From contig NZ_JAJALI010000003.1 of the NCBI RefSeq assembly GCF_020523795.1, forward strand, positions 372,001 through 436,000: DNA of 64,000 bases, given 5' to 3'. The stretch is from Ancylobacter sp. Lp-2. GTDB lineage: Bacteria > Pseudomonadota > Alphaproteobacteria > Rhizobiales > Xanthobacteraceae. Position 1 is the first letter of the stretch, and the number at the start of each line of letters is the position of its first letter. Below the pieces are notes generated by a model that saw nothing but the letters and a program-made list of their open reading frames with translations, was not told where the DNA came from and searched no databases. Shown here one piece after another: positions 1-8,660 of the stretch. The translations under genes and the position numbers were made by a program.

Positions 1-254
1 CGTATGGCCGGCAGGATCACGACTTTCGCCGACACGGGCAGCGTCGCCTCCCGGCGCCGGTCACGGCGCGCGCGCGGCTTGCGGAAGGCAGGAAACGGTA
101 CGACCGAACCCATTCTGCGTCCTCCGATCTTCAGCCAAACCGGACAAGTGGAAGCTAGTTCCGGCGTGGTTAACGCGCTGCTAACGTTCATGGCGCAATT
201 TAGTTCGGCCGGTCCCGGCGTACCCTCCCTCATCGCTCGAACCTGTCGCCCTTC
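1..254. other. Left-edge non-coding stretch
   Basis: No convincing complete gene lies here. On the minus strand a GTG at 33-35 opens a frame (VSAKVVILPAI) that runs off the left edge, preceded by a GGGAGG-like ribosome site about 11 bases away; it could be the first codons of a divergent gene but is too short to judge. The stretch from about 145 to 215 is more AT-rich than its surroundings and is the likely promoter zone of the DUF2336 gene. Confidence 0.4.
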
Positions 255-1256
255 ATGCCCTCCACCGTCGGCCCCAGTCTCAAGGCCACCCTCGAGGACG
301 CCCGTCGTCGTGACGCCGATACGCGCCCGGCCCTGCTGGCGCTGCTGGTCGACCGCGTGATCGCGCAGGGCGTCGGCGACGACGACGCCGCCCGCCGCCT
401 CGGCGTGCTGCTGCCCCGGCTGATGGAAGCGGTGCCACTGACGCAGGCGCGCCAGGCCGCCGAGCGCCTCGCCCGCCGCGCCGACCTGCCGGCGGAACTG
501 ATTCACCGACTGGCCGCGGGCTCCATCGAGATCGCCGCGCCGCTGCTGCGGCTTTCGCCGGTGCTGGACGAGGCGGCGCTGATCGATCTCGCCGCCGACG
601 CCGAGCCGGCGCGGCTGCAGGCGATCGCCGCCCGCCGCGACGTCTCGCCCGAACTCGCCAAGCAGCTCGCTTCCACCGTTCATCACGCACGGGACGGGCA
701 TCGGCAATCACCCTCGGCCGCCCCGGACTTCTTCGGCGCCTCGCCGGAGGAGCGCACCGCCCTGCTGCACCGCCTGCTCACCCTGCCGCCGCTGCCGCTG
801 GCGGAGCGGGTCGGCGCCCAGGGAGAGCCCTTCGTCGAGAACCTGCTCGCCGCCGCCAAGCGCGATGATCGCGTCGCCCTCGCCCTGCTCATGGAGCGGG
901 CGCTGTCCGTGCCAGCCGAGACGGCTATGCGCATCGTCGCGGACGAGGCGGGACAGGCGCTCGCCATCGTGGCGCGGGCTCTCGGCCTCAGCCTCGCCGT
1001 GCTGTCGCGGATCCTGTTCCGGCTGCATCCCGGAGTCGGGCGCTCGTCGAGCGACATGGCGCGCCTCGCCGATCTGTTCGATGCGCTGCCGTCGGCGAGC
1101 GCGCAGCACATGGTGGCGATCTGGCGCGGCACCCGCCGCCCGGGCGCGGCGCGCCCCGCCCTGGAAGCTCCGTCGATGCGCAATGTCGCCGTGCCGCGGC
1201 CCGCGCCCGCTCAAACCGGCGACGGCGCGAGCGAGCCGCGCCGGCAAGAGGGCTGA
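255..1256 (+). CDS. DUF2336 domain protein
   Basis: A 333-residue cytoplasmic protein built almost wholly of Ala/Leu/Arg-rich helices, with no signal peptide or membrane segment. The helical-repeat pattern (e.g. LAADAEPARLQAIAARRDVS around residue 115-135) matches the DUF2336 family that is widespread in Alphaproteobacteria. The family's function is unknown; its HEAT-like helical repeats suggest a scaffold or binding protein. The extreme C-terminus from about residue 295 is low-complexity and probably disordered. It starts at ATG 255 and is convergent with the DUF1491 gene. The family call is by sequence resemblance; no role can be deduced from neighbours. Confidence 0.75.
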   Translation: MPSTVGPSLKATLEDARRRDADTRPALLALLVDRVIAQGVGDDDAARRLGVLLPRLMEAVPLTQARQAAERLARRADLPAELIHRLAAGSIEIAAPLLRLSPVLDEAALIDLAADAEPARLQAIAARRDVSPELAKQLASTVHHARDGHRQSPSAAPDFFGASPEERTALLHRLLTLPPLPLAERVGAQGEPFVENLLAAAKRDDRVALALLMERALSVPAETAMRIVADEAGQALAIVARALGLSLAVLSRILFRLHPGVGRSSSDMARLADLFDALPSASAQHMVAIWRGTRRPGAARPALEAPSMRNVAVPRPAPAQTGDGASEPRRQEG

Positions 1257-1300
1257 GGAACAAGGCTGAGGACCGGGCTCGACCCGAGACCGGGCCGGCC

Positions 1301-1636
1301 TCAGGCAAGGTCGAGGAAGCTGCGCCCCTCGCGATCCTCGATCTCGACGAACCACAGATCCGGGTCGAAGCGGATTTCCTTGACCATCCGCTCTTCCGCC
1401 TCGACCTCCGCCCGGTCGGCCGGCACGAGAACGACAAAGCGGCGCTCGGGGCTGACCTCGTCGTCGAGGGAGGGTGGCGCCGGGCCGTAAAGCGCCGCCT
1501 TGCCGTCCAGGCTGGCGACCTTGACGAAGGCCGCGCCGGCCTCCTCGGCGCCGCGGCGGCGCACGGCGGCAAAGGCCCCCACCCCGTTGGCGCGCCGGAT
1601 CAGGGCGGAAACCCAGATGGCGCTCTTCAGGCGCAT
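1301..1636 (-). CDS. DUF1491 family protein
   Basis: A small 111-residue cytoplasmic protein beginning MRLKSAIWVSALIRR, the typical opening of the alphaproteobacterial DUF1491 family, with the family's conserved FVKVASLDGKAALYGPAPPS and DPDLWFVEIEDREGR stretches. The length agrees with the family. No enzymatic residues or membrane segments are evident and the function is unknown. It lies 9 bases downstream of the peptidoglycan-binding gene on the same strand, so the two are probably co-transcribed. Confidence 0.85.
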   Translation of the reverse strand: MRLKSAIWVSALIRRANGVGAFAAVRRRGAEEAGAAFVKVASLDGKAALYGPAPPSLDDEVSPERRFVVLVPADRAEVEAEERMVKEIRFDPDLWFVEIEDREGRSFLDLA

Positions 1637-1645
1637 GCCGCTCCC

Positions 1646-2305
1646 CTACTGGATCGAGAAACCGGCAACGGCGTTGAGTTCCTTCACCAGCCGGTCGGAG
1701 ATCTGACCGGTCACCGGCAGGCGGCGGTCGCGCTCGAAATCCTTGATCGCCTTTTCGGTCGCCTCGCTGGCGCGCCCGTCGATGCGGATCGGCCCGTAGC
1801 CGAGGCGGGCCAGGGCCTTCTGCACCTCGACCATGCGGGCGGACACCGCCACCTCGGCCGGCGGGCGCACCGGCGCGGCGGCAGCGGCCGCAGCCGCCTG
1901 AGCGGCGGGCGCGGCGGGCTCGACCTTGGCGACTGGCTTGGGCACCGGCGGCTTGACCGGCGGCAAGGGCATCGCGACGGCCGCCGGCGCGGAAGCCGGG
2001 GCCGCAGCCGGCATGGCGTCGGTATCGGCACTGCGGGCGACGGGCTTTGCGGCGGCGGCCGGGGCCGAGGGCGCCGGGCGTGACGCCGCCGGTGCGGGAG
2101 GCGGAACCGGCGTGCCGTTGCTCTCGCGCCGCCCATCCTGGAGCACGAAGGCATTGGCGATCACCGCCGCGCTGGCGGCAGCGGCCACGACCACCATGAA
2201 CAGGTCCGAGCGCCGATGCTTCGGACGTTCGGGCACGACCAGAGCGCGCTGCGCGCCGAGGTCGATTCCATCCACGAGAAGGTCGCTCGCATAAGATCGC
2301 GGCAT
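1646..2305 (-). CDS. Membrane-anchored peptidoglycan-binding protein
   Basis: A protein of about 219 residues starting MPRSYASDLL. A single hydrophobic segment (about residues 35-55, LFMVVVAAAASAAVIANAFV) anchors it in the inner membrane. A long Ala/Pro-rich linker follows, and a PG_binding_1-like domain covers roughly the last 65 residues (VEVQKALARLGYGPIRIDG ... VTGQISDRLVKELNAV). Such domains bind cell-wall peptidoglycan; no catalytic domain is attached. The in-frame start upstream (2347) would add a 14-residue GC-rich leader without known features, so the inner ATG is preferred. It is probably in an operon with the DUF1491 gene. Confidence 0.75.
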   Translation of the reverse strand: MPRSYASDLLVDGIDLGAQRALVVPERPKHRRSDLFMVVVAAAASAAVIANAFVLQDGRRESNGTPVPPPAPAASRPAPSAPAAAAKPVARSADTDAMPAAAPASAPAAVAMPLPPVKPPVPKPVAKVEPAAPAAQAAAAAAAAPVRPPAEVAVSARMVEVQKALARLGYGPIRIDGRASEATEKAIKDFERDRRLPVTGQISDRLVKELNAVAGFSIQ

Positions 2306-2537
2306 CCCGTACTCCCCAGCCTCCGGCCCTGCCGGCCGGCCTCCCACGGCGCCGCTGCCGGCACCTGAGCGGCCATGATGCCGCCGGCGTGCTTAACCGC
2401 AGCTTTACGCAATCTAACGATTTTGCCGGATCCCGACACCGGTTGTGCAACGTCTGCGCGTTATGCTGGGGAAAGATGGGCGAGAAAGGGCGTACGAGGA
2501 ACGCCGGCCGCGCCCATCGCAAACGAGAGACGGGGCG

Positions 2538-3062
2538 ATGTTCTTCCTTCTGCGTGTCGCGTTCTGGTTGACGCTCGTACTGATCCTGCTGCCGTCCATT
2601 CCCGGGCTGCAGTCGTCGCAGCCCCATGCCCCGGCTCCGGCTTCCACCGCCGGCTCCGCGCCGGTCGATCCCCTGCAGGCGCTGTCCGCCGCCGGTTCGG
2701 CTATGTCGGACGCGCGCGGCTTCTGCGATCGCCAGCCGCAGGCCTGCGCCATCGGCAGCGAGATCGCCACCACGCTCGGCACCCGTGCCGAGGCCGGCGC
2801 CCGGCTGCTGCTGAGCTATATCGGCGAGCAGATCGCCGAGCAGAAGCGCAAGGTCGCCGAGCGCGCCAATGCCAACGCCCCCGGCGATACCCTCACGGCG
2901 CACGACCTCAGCCCGGCCTGGCAGGCGCCGGGGTCCGGCGACGGCGGCACCCGCGCCGAAGCCGACAACTCCACCATCTTCGGCCCGCCAGTAGGCGCCC
3001 CCGCAGCGGCTCCCGCCACCGCGACGCCGGCGGTACCGACGCCGCCGCGCCGGCCGAGCTGA
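2538..3062 (+). CDS. DUF5330-like exported or anchored protein
   Basis: A 174-residue protein starting MFFLLRVAFWLTLVLILLP, a hydrophobic N-terminus that should act as signal anchor. The middle carries DARGFCDRQPQACAIGSE with two cysteines (FCDRQPQAC) and is followed by a helix and a Pro/Ala-rich tail. This layout is that of the small rhizobial DUF5330 family, function unknown. The start is chosen at the ATG preceding the hydrophobic segment; an upstream in-frame codon (2445) would add an unlikely charged leader. It is divergent from the peptidoglycan-binding gene, with a 230-base shared promoter region that contains an AT-richer patch around 2400-2425. Confidence 0.65.
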   Translation: MFFLLRVAFWLTLVLILLPSIPGLQSSQPHAPAPASTAGSAPVDPLQALSAAGSAMSDARGFCDRQPQACAIGSEIATTLGTRAEAGARLLLSYIGEQIAEQKRKVAERANANAPGDTLTAHDLSPAWQAPGSGDGGTRAEADNSTIFGPPVGAPAAAPATATPAVPTPPRRPS

Positions 3063-3122
3063 CGGCAGCCATTGCGCTCGGGCAGGTCGCGCCCCTATAT
3101 GCGCCCTGAGGGACGCCGCGAC

Positions 3123-3551
3123 ATGACCATGACCATCGACGACATCATCGACGATTTCGAGCTGCTCGATAACTGGGACGACCGCTACCGCTACCTGATC
3201 GAGCTCGGTCGCAAGCTACCGCCCTTCCCGGAAGCCGAGCGGTCGGAGACGACCAAGGTGCAGGGCTGCGCCAGCCAGGTGTGGCTGGTGAGCGACCTGT
3301 CGGCGGGAGCCGACGGCCCCCGCCTCGCCTTCATCGGCGATTCCGACGCGCATATCGTGCGCGGCCTCATCGCCATCCTGCTGGCGCTGTATTCCGACAA
3401 ATCGGCCCGCGACATACTCGGCATCGATCCCGCCGCCGTGTTCGACCGGATCGGCCTGCGCGACCATCTCACCCCGCAGCGCTCGAACGGCCTGCGCTCC
3501 ATGGTGGAGCGCATTCGCGCCGACGCGCGCGGCGCGCTAGCCACCGTCTGA
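3123..3551 (+). CDS. sufE: SufE family sulfur acceptor
   Basis: A 142-residue SufE-like protein. SufE accepts persulfide sulfur from the cysteine desulfurase SufS and passes it to the SufBCD scaffold for Fe-S assembly. The active cysteine is visible as Cys49 in TTKVQGCASQVW, and the N-terminal IDDFELLDNWDDRYRYLIELG helix is diagnostic of the family. The start is the ATG at 3123; an upstream in-frame codon gives an atypical arginine-rich leader. The other suf genes are not in the window, which is common for alphaproteobacterial stand-alone sufE. It is convergent with the DUF6456 gene, their stops being only about 15 bases apart or overlapping. Confidence 0.92.
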   Translation: MTMTIDDIIDDFELLDNWDDRYRYLIELGRKLPPFPEAERSETTKVQGCASQVWLVSDLSAGADGPRLAFIGDSDAHIVRGLIAILLALYSDKSARDILGIDPAAVFDRIGLRDHLTPQRSNGLRSMVERIRADARGALATV

Positions 3552-4115
3552 CCGCCCCGCCTCCCCCGACTCTGGCGCGCTCCAGCTGCGGATCTGCGCC
3601 CGCGCCGGCCCGGTGACCTCCCGCGACAGGCCGTAGTGACGGGCCAGCCGGTCGAGGCCGAGGCCCAGCACCACCTTGCCGGAGCGCGCCGGCCAGCCCC
3701 GCTCCTGCTCGACCCGCTCGATCCCCTTGAGGAAGCAGCACACGTCGAGCAGCGTGCCGGAGAATTCCGGCCCGACGACCTCCATCGCCTTCGCCACCCG
3801 CTGCTTGGCGGCCAGCGCCGCCTCGCCGGAAGCCAGCCCCGTGCGCGCGGCATGGCGCGCCGGCCCGCGGCCGATCCCGCTCCAGTCGGCGGTGGTGCGC
3901 GGCATCATCTGCGCGCGGGTGAAATCGGCCCGCAGCCGTTCTCCCGCCATCAATTGCACCGCGTCGATGAAGCCGCGCCCCTCGCGGCCGCGCCGCCGCG
4001 CCAGCCAGGCGAGCGGGCTCTCCGTGAGATCGACCTCCACCTGGTGGCGCTGGCCCTCGATGATGATGTCCAGCCGCTCGACGATCCGGCCCGCCGCCAT
4101 GTGCTCACCCGCCAT
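3537..4115 (-). CDS. DUF6456 domain protein
   Basis: A 192-residue protein starting MAGEHMAAGRIVERLDI. The core (ESPLAWLARRRGREGRGFID ... ERLRADFTRAQMMPRTTADW ... LLDVCCFLKGIERVEQERGW) matches the DUF6456 domain of Alphaproteobacteria, which is often the C-terminal half of a protein whose N-terminal half is a DnaA-C-like helix-turn-helix. Here that HTH is a separate gene immediately upstream whose stop overlaps this start by 11 bases, implying translational coupling. The function is unknown, but the association suggests a DNA-binding regulator. Its 3' end overlaps the 3' end of sufE by 15 bases. Confidence 0.75.
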   Translation of the reverse strand: MAGEHMAAGRIVERLDIIIEGQRHQVEVDLTESPLAWLARRRGREGRGFIDAVQLMAGERLRADFTRAQMMPRTTADWSGIGRGPARHAARTGLASGEAALAAKQRVAKAMEVVGPEFSGTLLDVCCFLKGIERVEQERGWPARSGKVVLGLGLDRLARHYGLSREVTGPARAQIRSWSAPESGEAGRSDGG

Positions 4116-4455
4116 GACCGGCCTCCGTCGCGCGGCGCAGTCGTCGCTCCAGCCCATCGATCCAGTCGTCACAGCGGCGGTCCTCCCGACGCTCCTCGAT
4201 CTGGCGGCACGCATGCGCGACGGTGGAGCGGTGGCGGCGGAAGTCCCGCGCCACCCGACCCATGGTTTCGCCGAGGCCGACATGGGCGAGATACATGGCC
4301 AGCGCGCGGGCGGAGGCGCTGGCACGCCGCCCCCTTCGCGTCTGCAGGAGGTCATGAAGCGGCACGCCGGCGTTTTCGGCCGCGAGGCGGGCGGCCAGCA
4401 GGCTGACATGGCCCATTGGACCGGCGGTCGGAAGGCTAGGGAGAAGCGGCGCCAT
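4105..4455 (-). CDS. DnaA C-terminal-like HTH protein
   Basis: A 116-residue protein starting MAPLLPSLPTAG. Residues about 35-105 resemble the DnaA domain IV DNA-binding fold: ARALAMYLAHVGLGETMGRVARDF followed by RHRSTVAHACRQIEERR recalls the DnaA signature in which an HTH ends in D/H-HSTVxxA. There is no AAA+ ATPase domain, so it is not DnaA but a stand-alone DnaA-C-like regulator. It overlaps the DUF6456 gene by 11 bases (different frame). The upstream 150 bases (4456-4607) are AT-rich and contain its presumed promoter. Regulation targets are unknown. Confidence 0.75.
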   Translation of the reverse strand: MAPLLPSLPTAGPMGHVSLLAARLAAENAGVPLHDLLQTRRGRRASASARALAMYLAHVGLGETMGRVARDFRRHRSTVAHACRQIEERREDRRCDDWIDGLERRLRRATEAGHGG

Positions 4456-4631
4456 GAGGACATACCCTTGATTGCAGGAATTTAAACCTACACTCAAAAG
4501 ATGAACATAACAACCTGGCCGTGCCGCATGGCTTCCGCACCGCACCGGGCATCGCCCCGCGCGGTGCCAGCAACCAACTTATCCGCCTTTCTCCGCATGG
4601 CATCACAATGAGCGTGCTCACGGAGATGCCC

Positions 4632-4988
4632 ATGCGATACTCACAACCAAGGCGTGCAACCCTGCGCGCAAGCCGCGACCACGATGCCGCCGAGGCGATC
4701 GCCGCCCGGGTCGCGGCGCTCAGGCCGTTTCTCGGCCCCGACATCGGCGAGCGGCGCACCCGTCTCGCGCGCCTGCTGCGTATCGAGCGGCGCGCCGCCC
4801 TCAGCGGCATCGGCTACGATCCGGCGCGCCATGCGGCTCTGCGGCGGCTTGAGGCCGAGACGGCAGCCGAATTGAGCCGGCGAGGCGCCGGCGCGCCCGC
4901 GTCATGCCGACGCACGGCGCCTCCTCGGGACGGCAGCTTCCATCCCGCTCCGCCGGGTGGTGCACGCACGCCCCGCGCGGCGTCCTGA
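4632..4988 (+). CDS. Hypothetical basic protein
   Basis: A 118-residue arginine-rich protein beginning MRYSQPRRATLRAS. The first 80 residues read as amphipathic helices (AAEAIAARVAALRPFLGPD, ERRTRLARLLRIERRAALSG) while the remainder is low-complexity Pro/Arg/Ala. I do not recognise a family. The start is set at the ATG with GGAG about 7 bases upstream; ATG 4608 is an alternative. It is divergent from the DnaA-C-like gene. Codon use fits the genome, so it is probably real, although the C-terminal third could be read-through of non-conserved sequence. Confidence 0.5.
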   Translation: MRYSQPRRATLRASRDHDAAEAIAARVAALRPFLGPDIGERRTRLARLLRIERRAALSGIGYDPARHAALRRLEAETAAELSRRGAGAPASCRRTAPPRDGSFHPAPPGGARTPRAAS

Positions 4989-5099
4989 CGCGGCCGCTGG
5001 CGACGTCAGCGAGTTGCCCCTGCCCAACCGCATGGCCGCACGATTCGCTCGCCCCTCCGGCAGGGTCGGGGCCACCCGCCATGCGGCGTCGCAAATGAA

Positions 5100-5126
5100 A
5101 AGGCCGCCGCGTAACGCGACGGCCTT
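5100..5126 (-). terminator. Rho-independent terminator of mucR
   Basis: Twelve-base stem with one mismatch (5100-5111 against 5115-5126, three-base loop TAA). Read on the minus strand it is followed by TTTCATTT. It lies 53 bases beyond the mucR stop. Confidence 0.7.
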
Positions 5127-5178
5127 GATCGAATCGTCGGGCCGGGCCCTCGAGCCACGGCCCGGATGCCAGCGGCGC

Positions 5179-5598
5179 TCAGGCGGCGCCGCGCCGACGC
5201 TGCTGGCCGAGCCCCATCTGCTTGGCCAGCTCCGAACGCGCCGCCGCGTAATTCGGCGCCACCATCGGGTAATCGGCCGGCAGGCCCCACTTCTCGCGGT
5301 ACTGCTCCGGTGTCATCCCGTACTGGGTACGCAGATGGCGCTTCAGCGACTTGAACTTCTTGCCGTCCTCGAGACAGACCAGATAGTCCGGCGCGATCGA
5401 CCGCTTCACCGACACCGCCGGCTTCAGGGGTTCGGCGGCCGGCTCCTCGGCCACCTTGCCGAGAGACTGCAGCGCCGCGTGCACGTCGCCGATCAGCGAC
5501 GGCAGGTCGTTCGACATCACCGCATTGTTGCTCACATAAGCGGAGACAATGTCAGCGGCGAGTTCAATATATTTCTCGATATCAGTATTTTCGCTCAT
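5179..5598 (-). CDS. mucR: MucR/Ros family transcriptional regulator
   Basis: A 139-residue protein of the Ros/MucR family, global regulators of exopolysaccharide, motility, cell cycle and host-interaction genes in rhizobia. The N-terminal oligomerisation helix (about 7-47) and the C-terminal DNA-binding domain (about 65-130, [18 protein letters not shown], then [19 protein letters not shown]) are clear. The zinc-finger positions read Cys75, Asp78, His88, then Gln92-Tyr93 where other family members have histidine, so two canonical ligands are replaced. The start is the ATG at 5598 ([10 protein letters not shown]); longer in-frame versions lack similarity. It is monocistronic with its own terminator and a long AT-rich upstream region suited to MucR autoregulation. 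Confidence 0.92.
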   Translation of the reverse strand: MSENTDIEKYIELAADIVSAYVSNNAVMSNDLPSLIGDVHAALQSLGKVAEEPAAEPLKPAVSVKRSIAPDYLVCLEDGKKFKSLKRHLRTQYGMTPEQYREKWGLPADYPMVAPNYAAARSELAKQMGLGQQRRRGAA

Positions 5599-6011
5599 GA
5601 GTCGTTCTTTTTCGACAGGTCGACAGAAAAGACGCCGACCATCCACCCACCACGACATCGGCCTTAGGACGAACCCACACGACCATCAGCAGCCATATGC
5701 GTTTCTAACCTTTTTAGATAAGGTTGTCTTTAACCGACATCAAGAACTTTCGAATTTGATTCGAACTTTAGTCGCTCATCGCATGTGTTGTCGCCCGTCA
5801 TCGGACGATACACCGCACCCTCAACTGAATGTGTTCACCCGAGCGAAACCCCGCGCCGCTCGACCCGACAGATATATCGCATCGGCGACGGAGTTTTGAT
5901 GAATTTCCGGTAAGGTAGCCTGTCGTCGTCGCGGAGCCTTCGTCTCCTCGGCGCGGCTTGAAGGCGGCGGGTCCGACGCTTATGTCAGGGGCGTTCAGCA
6001 GGAAGGCCGAT
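5599..6011. promoter_or_regulatory. AT-rich mucR/msrB intergenic region
   Basis: A 413-base divergent spacer holding no gene. It is strikingly AT-rich between about 5690 and 5890 in an otherwise very GC-rich window, with many TpA steps (TTTTTAGATAAGG, ATATATCGC), the kind of target MucR-type proteins prefer. A perfect inverted repeat TTCGAAT-TTG-ATTCGAA lies at 5749-5765. It should contain the mucR promoter and possibly the msrB promoter. Confidence 0.65.
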
Positions 6012-6443
6012 ATGGACGAAACCGCCCCCCGCCCCAAGGTCGTGAAGACGGAGGCCGAGTGGCGCGCCCTGCTCACTCCCGAGCAGTTCCGCGTCACCCG
6101 TGGCCACGGTACCGAATGCGCCTTTACCGGCCCGCATCTGTCGCAGAAGGAAGCCGGCACCTATAGCTGCGTGTGCTGCGGCGAGCCGCTGTTCCACTCC
6201 TCGGCGAAGTTCGAATCCGGCACCGGCTGGCCGAGCTTCTTCCAGCCGGTCTCGAAGGACGCCGTCACCGCGATCCATGACCACTCGCATGGCATGCACC
6301 GCATCGAGATTCGCTGCGCCAGCTGCGACGCGCATCTCGGCCACGTCTTCCCCGACGGGCCGCGCCCGACCGGCATGCGCTTCTGCATGAACGGCGTCGC
6401 CATGACGTTCCGCGCCGACGCCGGAAGCGAGAACGCCCGGTGA
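6012..6443 (+). CDS. msrB: Peptide-methionine (R)-S-oxide reductase
   Basis: A 143-residue MsrB that reduces methionine-R-sulfoxide in oxidised proteins. It shows the zinc-binding pairs Cys53/Cys56 and Cys102/Cys105, the substrate-binding GTGWPSF motif (70-76) and the catalytic Cys125 in GMRFCMNG. The resolving-cysteine position should be checked against MsrB subtypes. The start at 6012 is chosen because AGGAAGG lies 6 bases upstream; upstream ATGs (5958, 5982) have no such site. The stop overlaps the GTG start of the oligopeptidase gene by four bases, so the two are translationally coupled. Confidence 0.93.
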   Translation: MDETAPRPKVVKTEAEWRALLTPEQFRVTRGHGTECAFTGPHLSQKEAGTYSCVCCGEPLFHSSAKFESGTGWPSFFQPVSKDAVTAIHDHSHGMHRIEIRCASCDAHLGHVFPDGPRPTGMRFCMNGVAMTFRADAGSENAR

Positions 6444-8596
6444 GCGTCGACCTCCCGGCGGAGGCCGCCCACGCATCTCACCACGCCCCCCTCGTGCGCC
6501 AGTTCCATGGCGAGACGCTGGTCGATCCCTATGCCTGGCTGCGCGCCGACAATTGGCGCGACGTCATGCGCGATCCCTCCCTGCTGGCGCCGGACATCCG
6601 GGCGCATCTGGAGGCGGAGAATCAGGCGGCGGACGCCTGGTTCGCCCCGCAGGCGGATCTCTGCCGGACGCTGGTGAAGGAAATGCGCGGGCGCATCAAG
6701 GAGGACGATTCCTCCGTGCCCTCGCCCAATGGCCCGTTCGCCTACTACACGCGCTTCCGCGAAGGCGGGCAGCATCCGCTCTTTTGCCGCATCCCGGTGG
6801 AGGGCGGCGAGGAACAGCTGCTGCTCGACGGCGATGCGCTGGGGAAGGAGCCGGCCTATTTCAGCTTCGGCGACATCCAACCCTCGCCGGATCACCGCCT
6901 GGTCGCCTGGACCGCCGACAGCGCCGGCTCGGAATATTACACGCTGCGGCTGCGCGACCTCGCGACGGGTACCGATCTGCCCGACGTGGTCGAGGAGACC
7001 ACCGGCGACGTGCTGTGGAGCAACAGCGGCGCCTATCTCTATTACATCCGCCGCGATGCCGAGCACCGGCCGAGCTTCGTCTATCGCCACGCGCTCGGCA
7101 CGCCGCCGGAAGATGACGTGCTGATCTATGAGGAGCCGGACAAGGGCTTCTTCGTCTCGCTGGGCCGCACCCAGTCGGAGCGCTTCGGGCTGATCTCCTG
7201 CGGCGACCACGACACCAGCGAGGTGCACCTGGTCGACCTCGATGCGCCGCTGGAGCCGCCGCGCCTCGTCGAGCCGCGCGAGCCCGGCCTGCGCTACGGC
7301 GTCGAGCACCACCCTTCCATCGACGGCGTGGAAAGCCTGGTCATCGAGACCAATGCCGACGGCGCCGAGGACTTCAAGATCGTCACGGCCCCGATCCTGT
7401 CTCCCGGACGGGCTCATTGGCGCGATCTGGTGCCGCACCGTGCCGGCCGGTTCATCCTCTCCCAGAGCACCTTCCGCGATCATCTGGTGCGGCTGGAGCG
7501 CGAGGATGGCCTGCCGCGCATCGTGGTGCGCACCCTGGCCGATGGCGCCGAACACGCGGTCGCCTTCGCGGAGGAGGCCTATTCGCTCGGCTTCGACCCA
7601 GGCCACGGCTTCGACAAGACGCTGATCCGCTTCACCTATTCGTCGATGACCACCCCGGCGGAGGTGTGGGATTACGACGTCGCCTCGCGCGAGCGGGTGC
7701 TGCGCAAGCGGCAGGAGGTGCCCTCCGGCCACGATCCGGCCCGCTATGTCACCCGGCGGCTGATGGTGGAGGCGAAGGACGGCGCGCGCGTGCCGGTGTC
7801 GCTGCTGTTCTCCCGCGACACGCCGCTCGACGGCAGCGCGCCCTGCCTGCTCTATGGCTATGGCGCCTACGGCATCTCGATCCCCGCCGGCTTCTCGACC
7901 TCGCGGCTGTCACTGGTGGATCGCGGCTTCGTCTATGCCATCGCGCATATTCGCGGCGGCACCGAGAAGGGCTGGCGCTGGTACCTCGACGGCAAGCTCA
8001 CCAGCAAGACCAACACCTTCCACGATTTCATCGCCGCGGCCGACCATCTGGTCGAAGCCAGCATCGTCGCGCCCGACCGCATCGTCGCCCATGGCGGCTC
8101 GGCCGGCGGCATGCTGATGGGGGCGGTGGCCAATCTGCGCCCGGACCGGTTCGCCGGCATCGTGGCGGAAGTGCCGTTCGTCGACGTGCTCAACACCATG
8201 CTCGACGACACGCTGCCGCTCACCCCGCCGGAATGGCCGGAATGGGGCAACCCGATCACCGATGCGGAAGCCTTCCGCTTCATCCGCGCCTATTCGCCCT
8301 ATGACAACGTCGCGGCGACCGACTACCCGGCGATCCTGGCGCTGGCCGGCCTCACCGATCCGCGCGTCACCTATTGGGAGCCGGCGAAATGGGTGGCGAA
8401 GCTGCGCGCCACCCGCACCAACGACGCGCCGCTGCTCCTGAAGACCAACATGGATGCCGGCCATGGCGGCGCCGCCGGCCGCTTCGACCGGCTGGAGGAG
8501 ACCGCGCTGGTCCACGCCTTCGCGCTGGCCGCCGCCAAGGTGACGGACACCATGGCGGATGTCGCGGCGAGCGCCCTGGCGGATACCGCCCGCTGA
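6440..8596 (+). CDS. ptrB: Prolyl oligopeptidase family, oligopeptidase B-like
   Basis: A 718-residue S9A serine peptidase, likely oligopeptidase B, which cleaves small peptides after basic residues in the cytoplasm. An N-terminal beta-propeller (about residues 70-420) precedes an alpha/beta-hydrolase domain. The nucleophile is Ser554 in HGGSAGGML and the catalytic His is His675 in [10 protein letters not shown]; the Asp is expected near [14 protein letters not shown]. The length suits the family. It starts with GTG in a GTGA overlap with msrB, suggesting co-expression of oxidative repair with peptide turnover. No signal peptide is present. Distinguishing oligopeptidase B from prolyl oligopeptidase rests on overall resemblance. 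Confidence 0.9.
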   Translation: MSVDLPAEAAHASHHAPLVRQFHGETLVDPYAWLRADNWRDVMRDPSLLAPDIRAHLEAENQAADAWFAPQADLCRTLVKEMRGRIKEDDSSVPSPNGPFAYYTRFREGGQHPLFCRIPVEGGEEQLLLDGDALGKEPAYFSFGDIQPSPDHRLVAWTADSAGSEYYTLRLRDLATGTDLPDVVEETTGDVLWSNSGAYLYYIRRDAEHRPSFVYRHALGTPPEDDVLIYEEPDKGFFVSLGRTQSERFGLISCGDHDTSEVHLVDLDAPLEPPRLVEPREPGLRYGVEHHPSIDGVESLVIETNADGAEDFKIVTAPILSPGRAHWRDLVPHRAGRFILSQSTFRDHLVRLEREDGLPRIVVRTLADGAEHAVAFAEEAYSLGFDPGHGFDKTLIRFTYSSMTTPAEVWDYDVASRERVLRKRQEVPSGHDPARYVTRRLMVEAKDGARVPVSLLFSRDTPLDGSAPCLLYGYGAYGISIPAGFSTSRLSLVDRGFVYAIAHIRGGTEKGWRWYLDGKLTSKTNTFHDFIAAADHLVEASIVAPDRIVAHGGSAGGMLMGAVANLRPDRFAGIVAEVPFVDVLNTMLDDTLPLTPPEWPEWGNPITDAEAFRFIRAYSPYDNVAATDYPAILALAGLTDPRVTYWEPAKWVAKLRATRTNDAPLLLKTNMDAGHGGAAGRFDRLEETALVHAFALAAAKVTDTMADVAASALADTAR

Positions 8597-8599
8597 CGA

Positions 8600-8631
8600 A
8601 AAAGGGCGCCGCGACCCTCGTCGCGGCGCCC
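8600..8631 (-). terminator. Strong hairpin terminator
   Basis: Perfect 11-base stem (8604-8614 with 8621-8631, loop CCCTCG). On the minus strand it is followed by TTTTTC, so it terminates the unknown membrane-protein gene ending at 8661. It lies just after the ptrB stop and may also act on the plus strand, although there is no T-run on that side. Confidence 0.8.
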
Positions 8632-8660
8632 TGTCGGTCGATGCCTCTTTCCGGCGAGGT

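Noticed and set aside
708-2903. 731-codon open frame on the minus strand
   Set aside because: Antisense to or out of frame with DUF2336, DUF1491, the peptidoglycan-binding and DUF5330-like genes; composition is Arg/Gly/Ala shadow, no family features.
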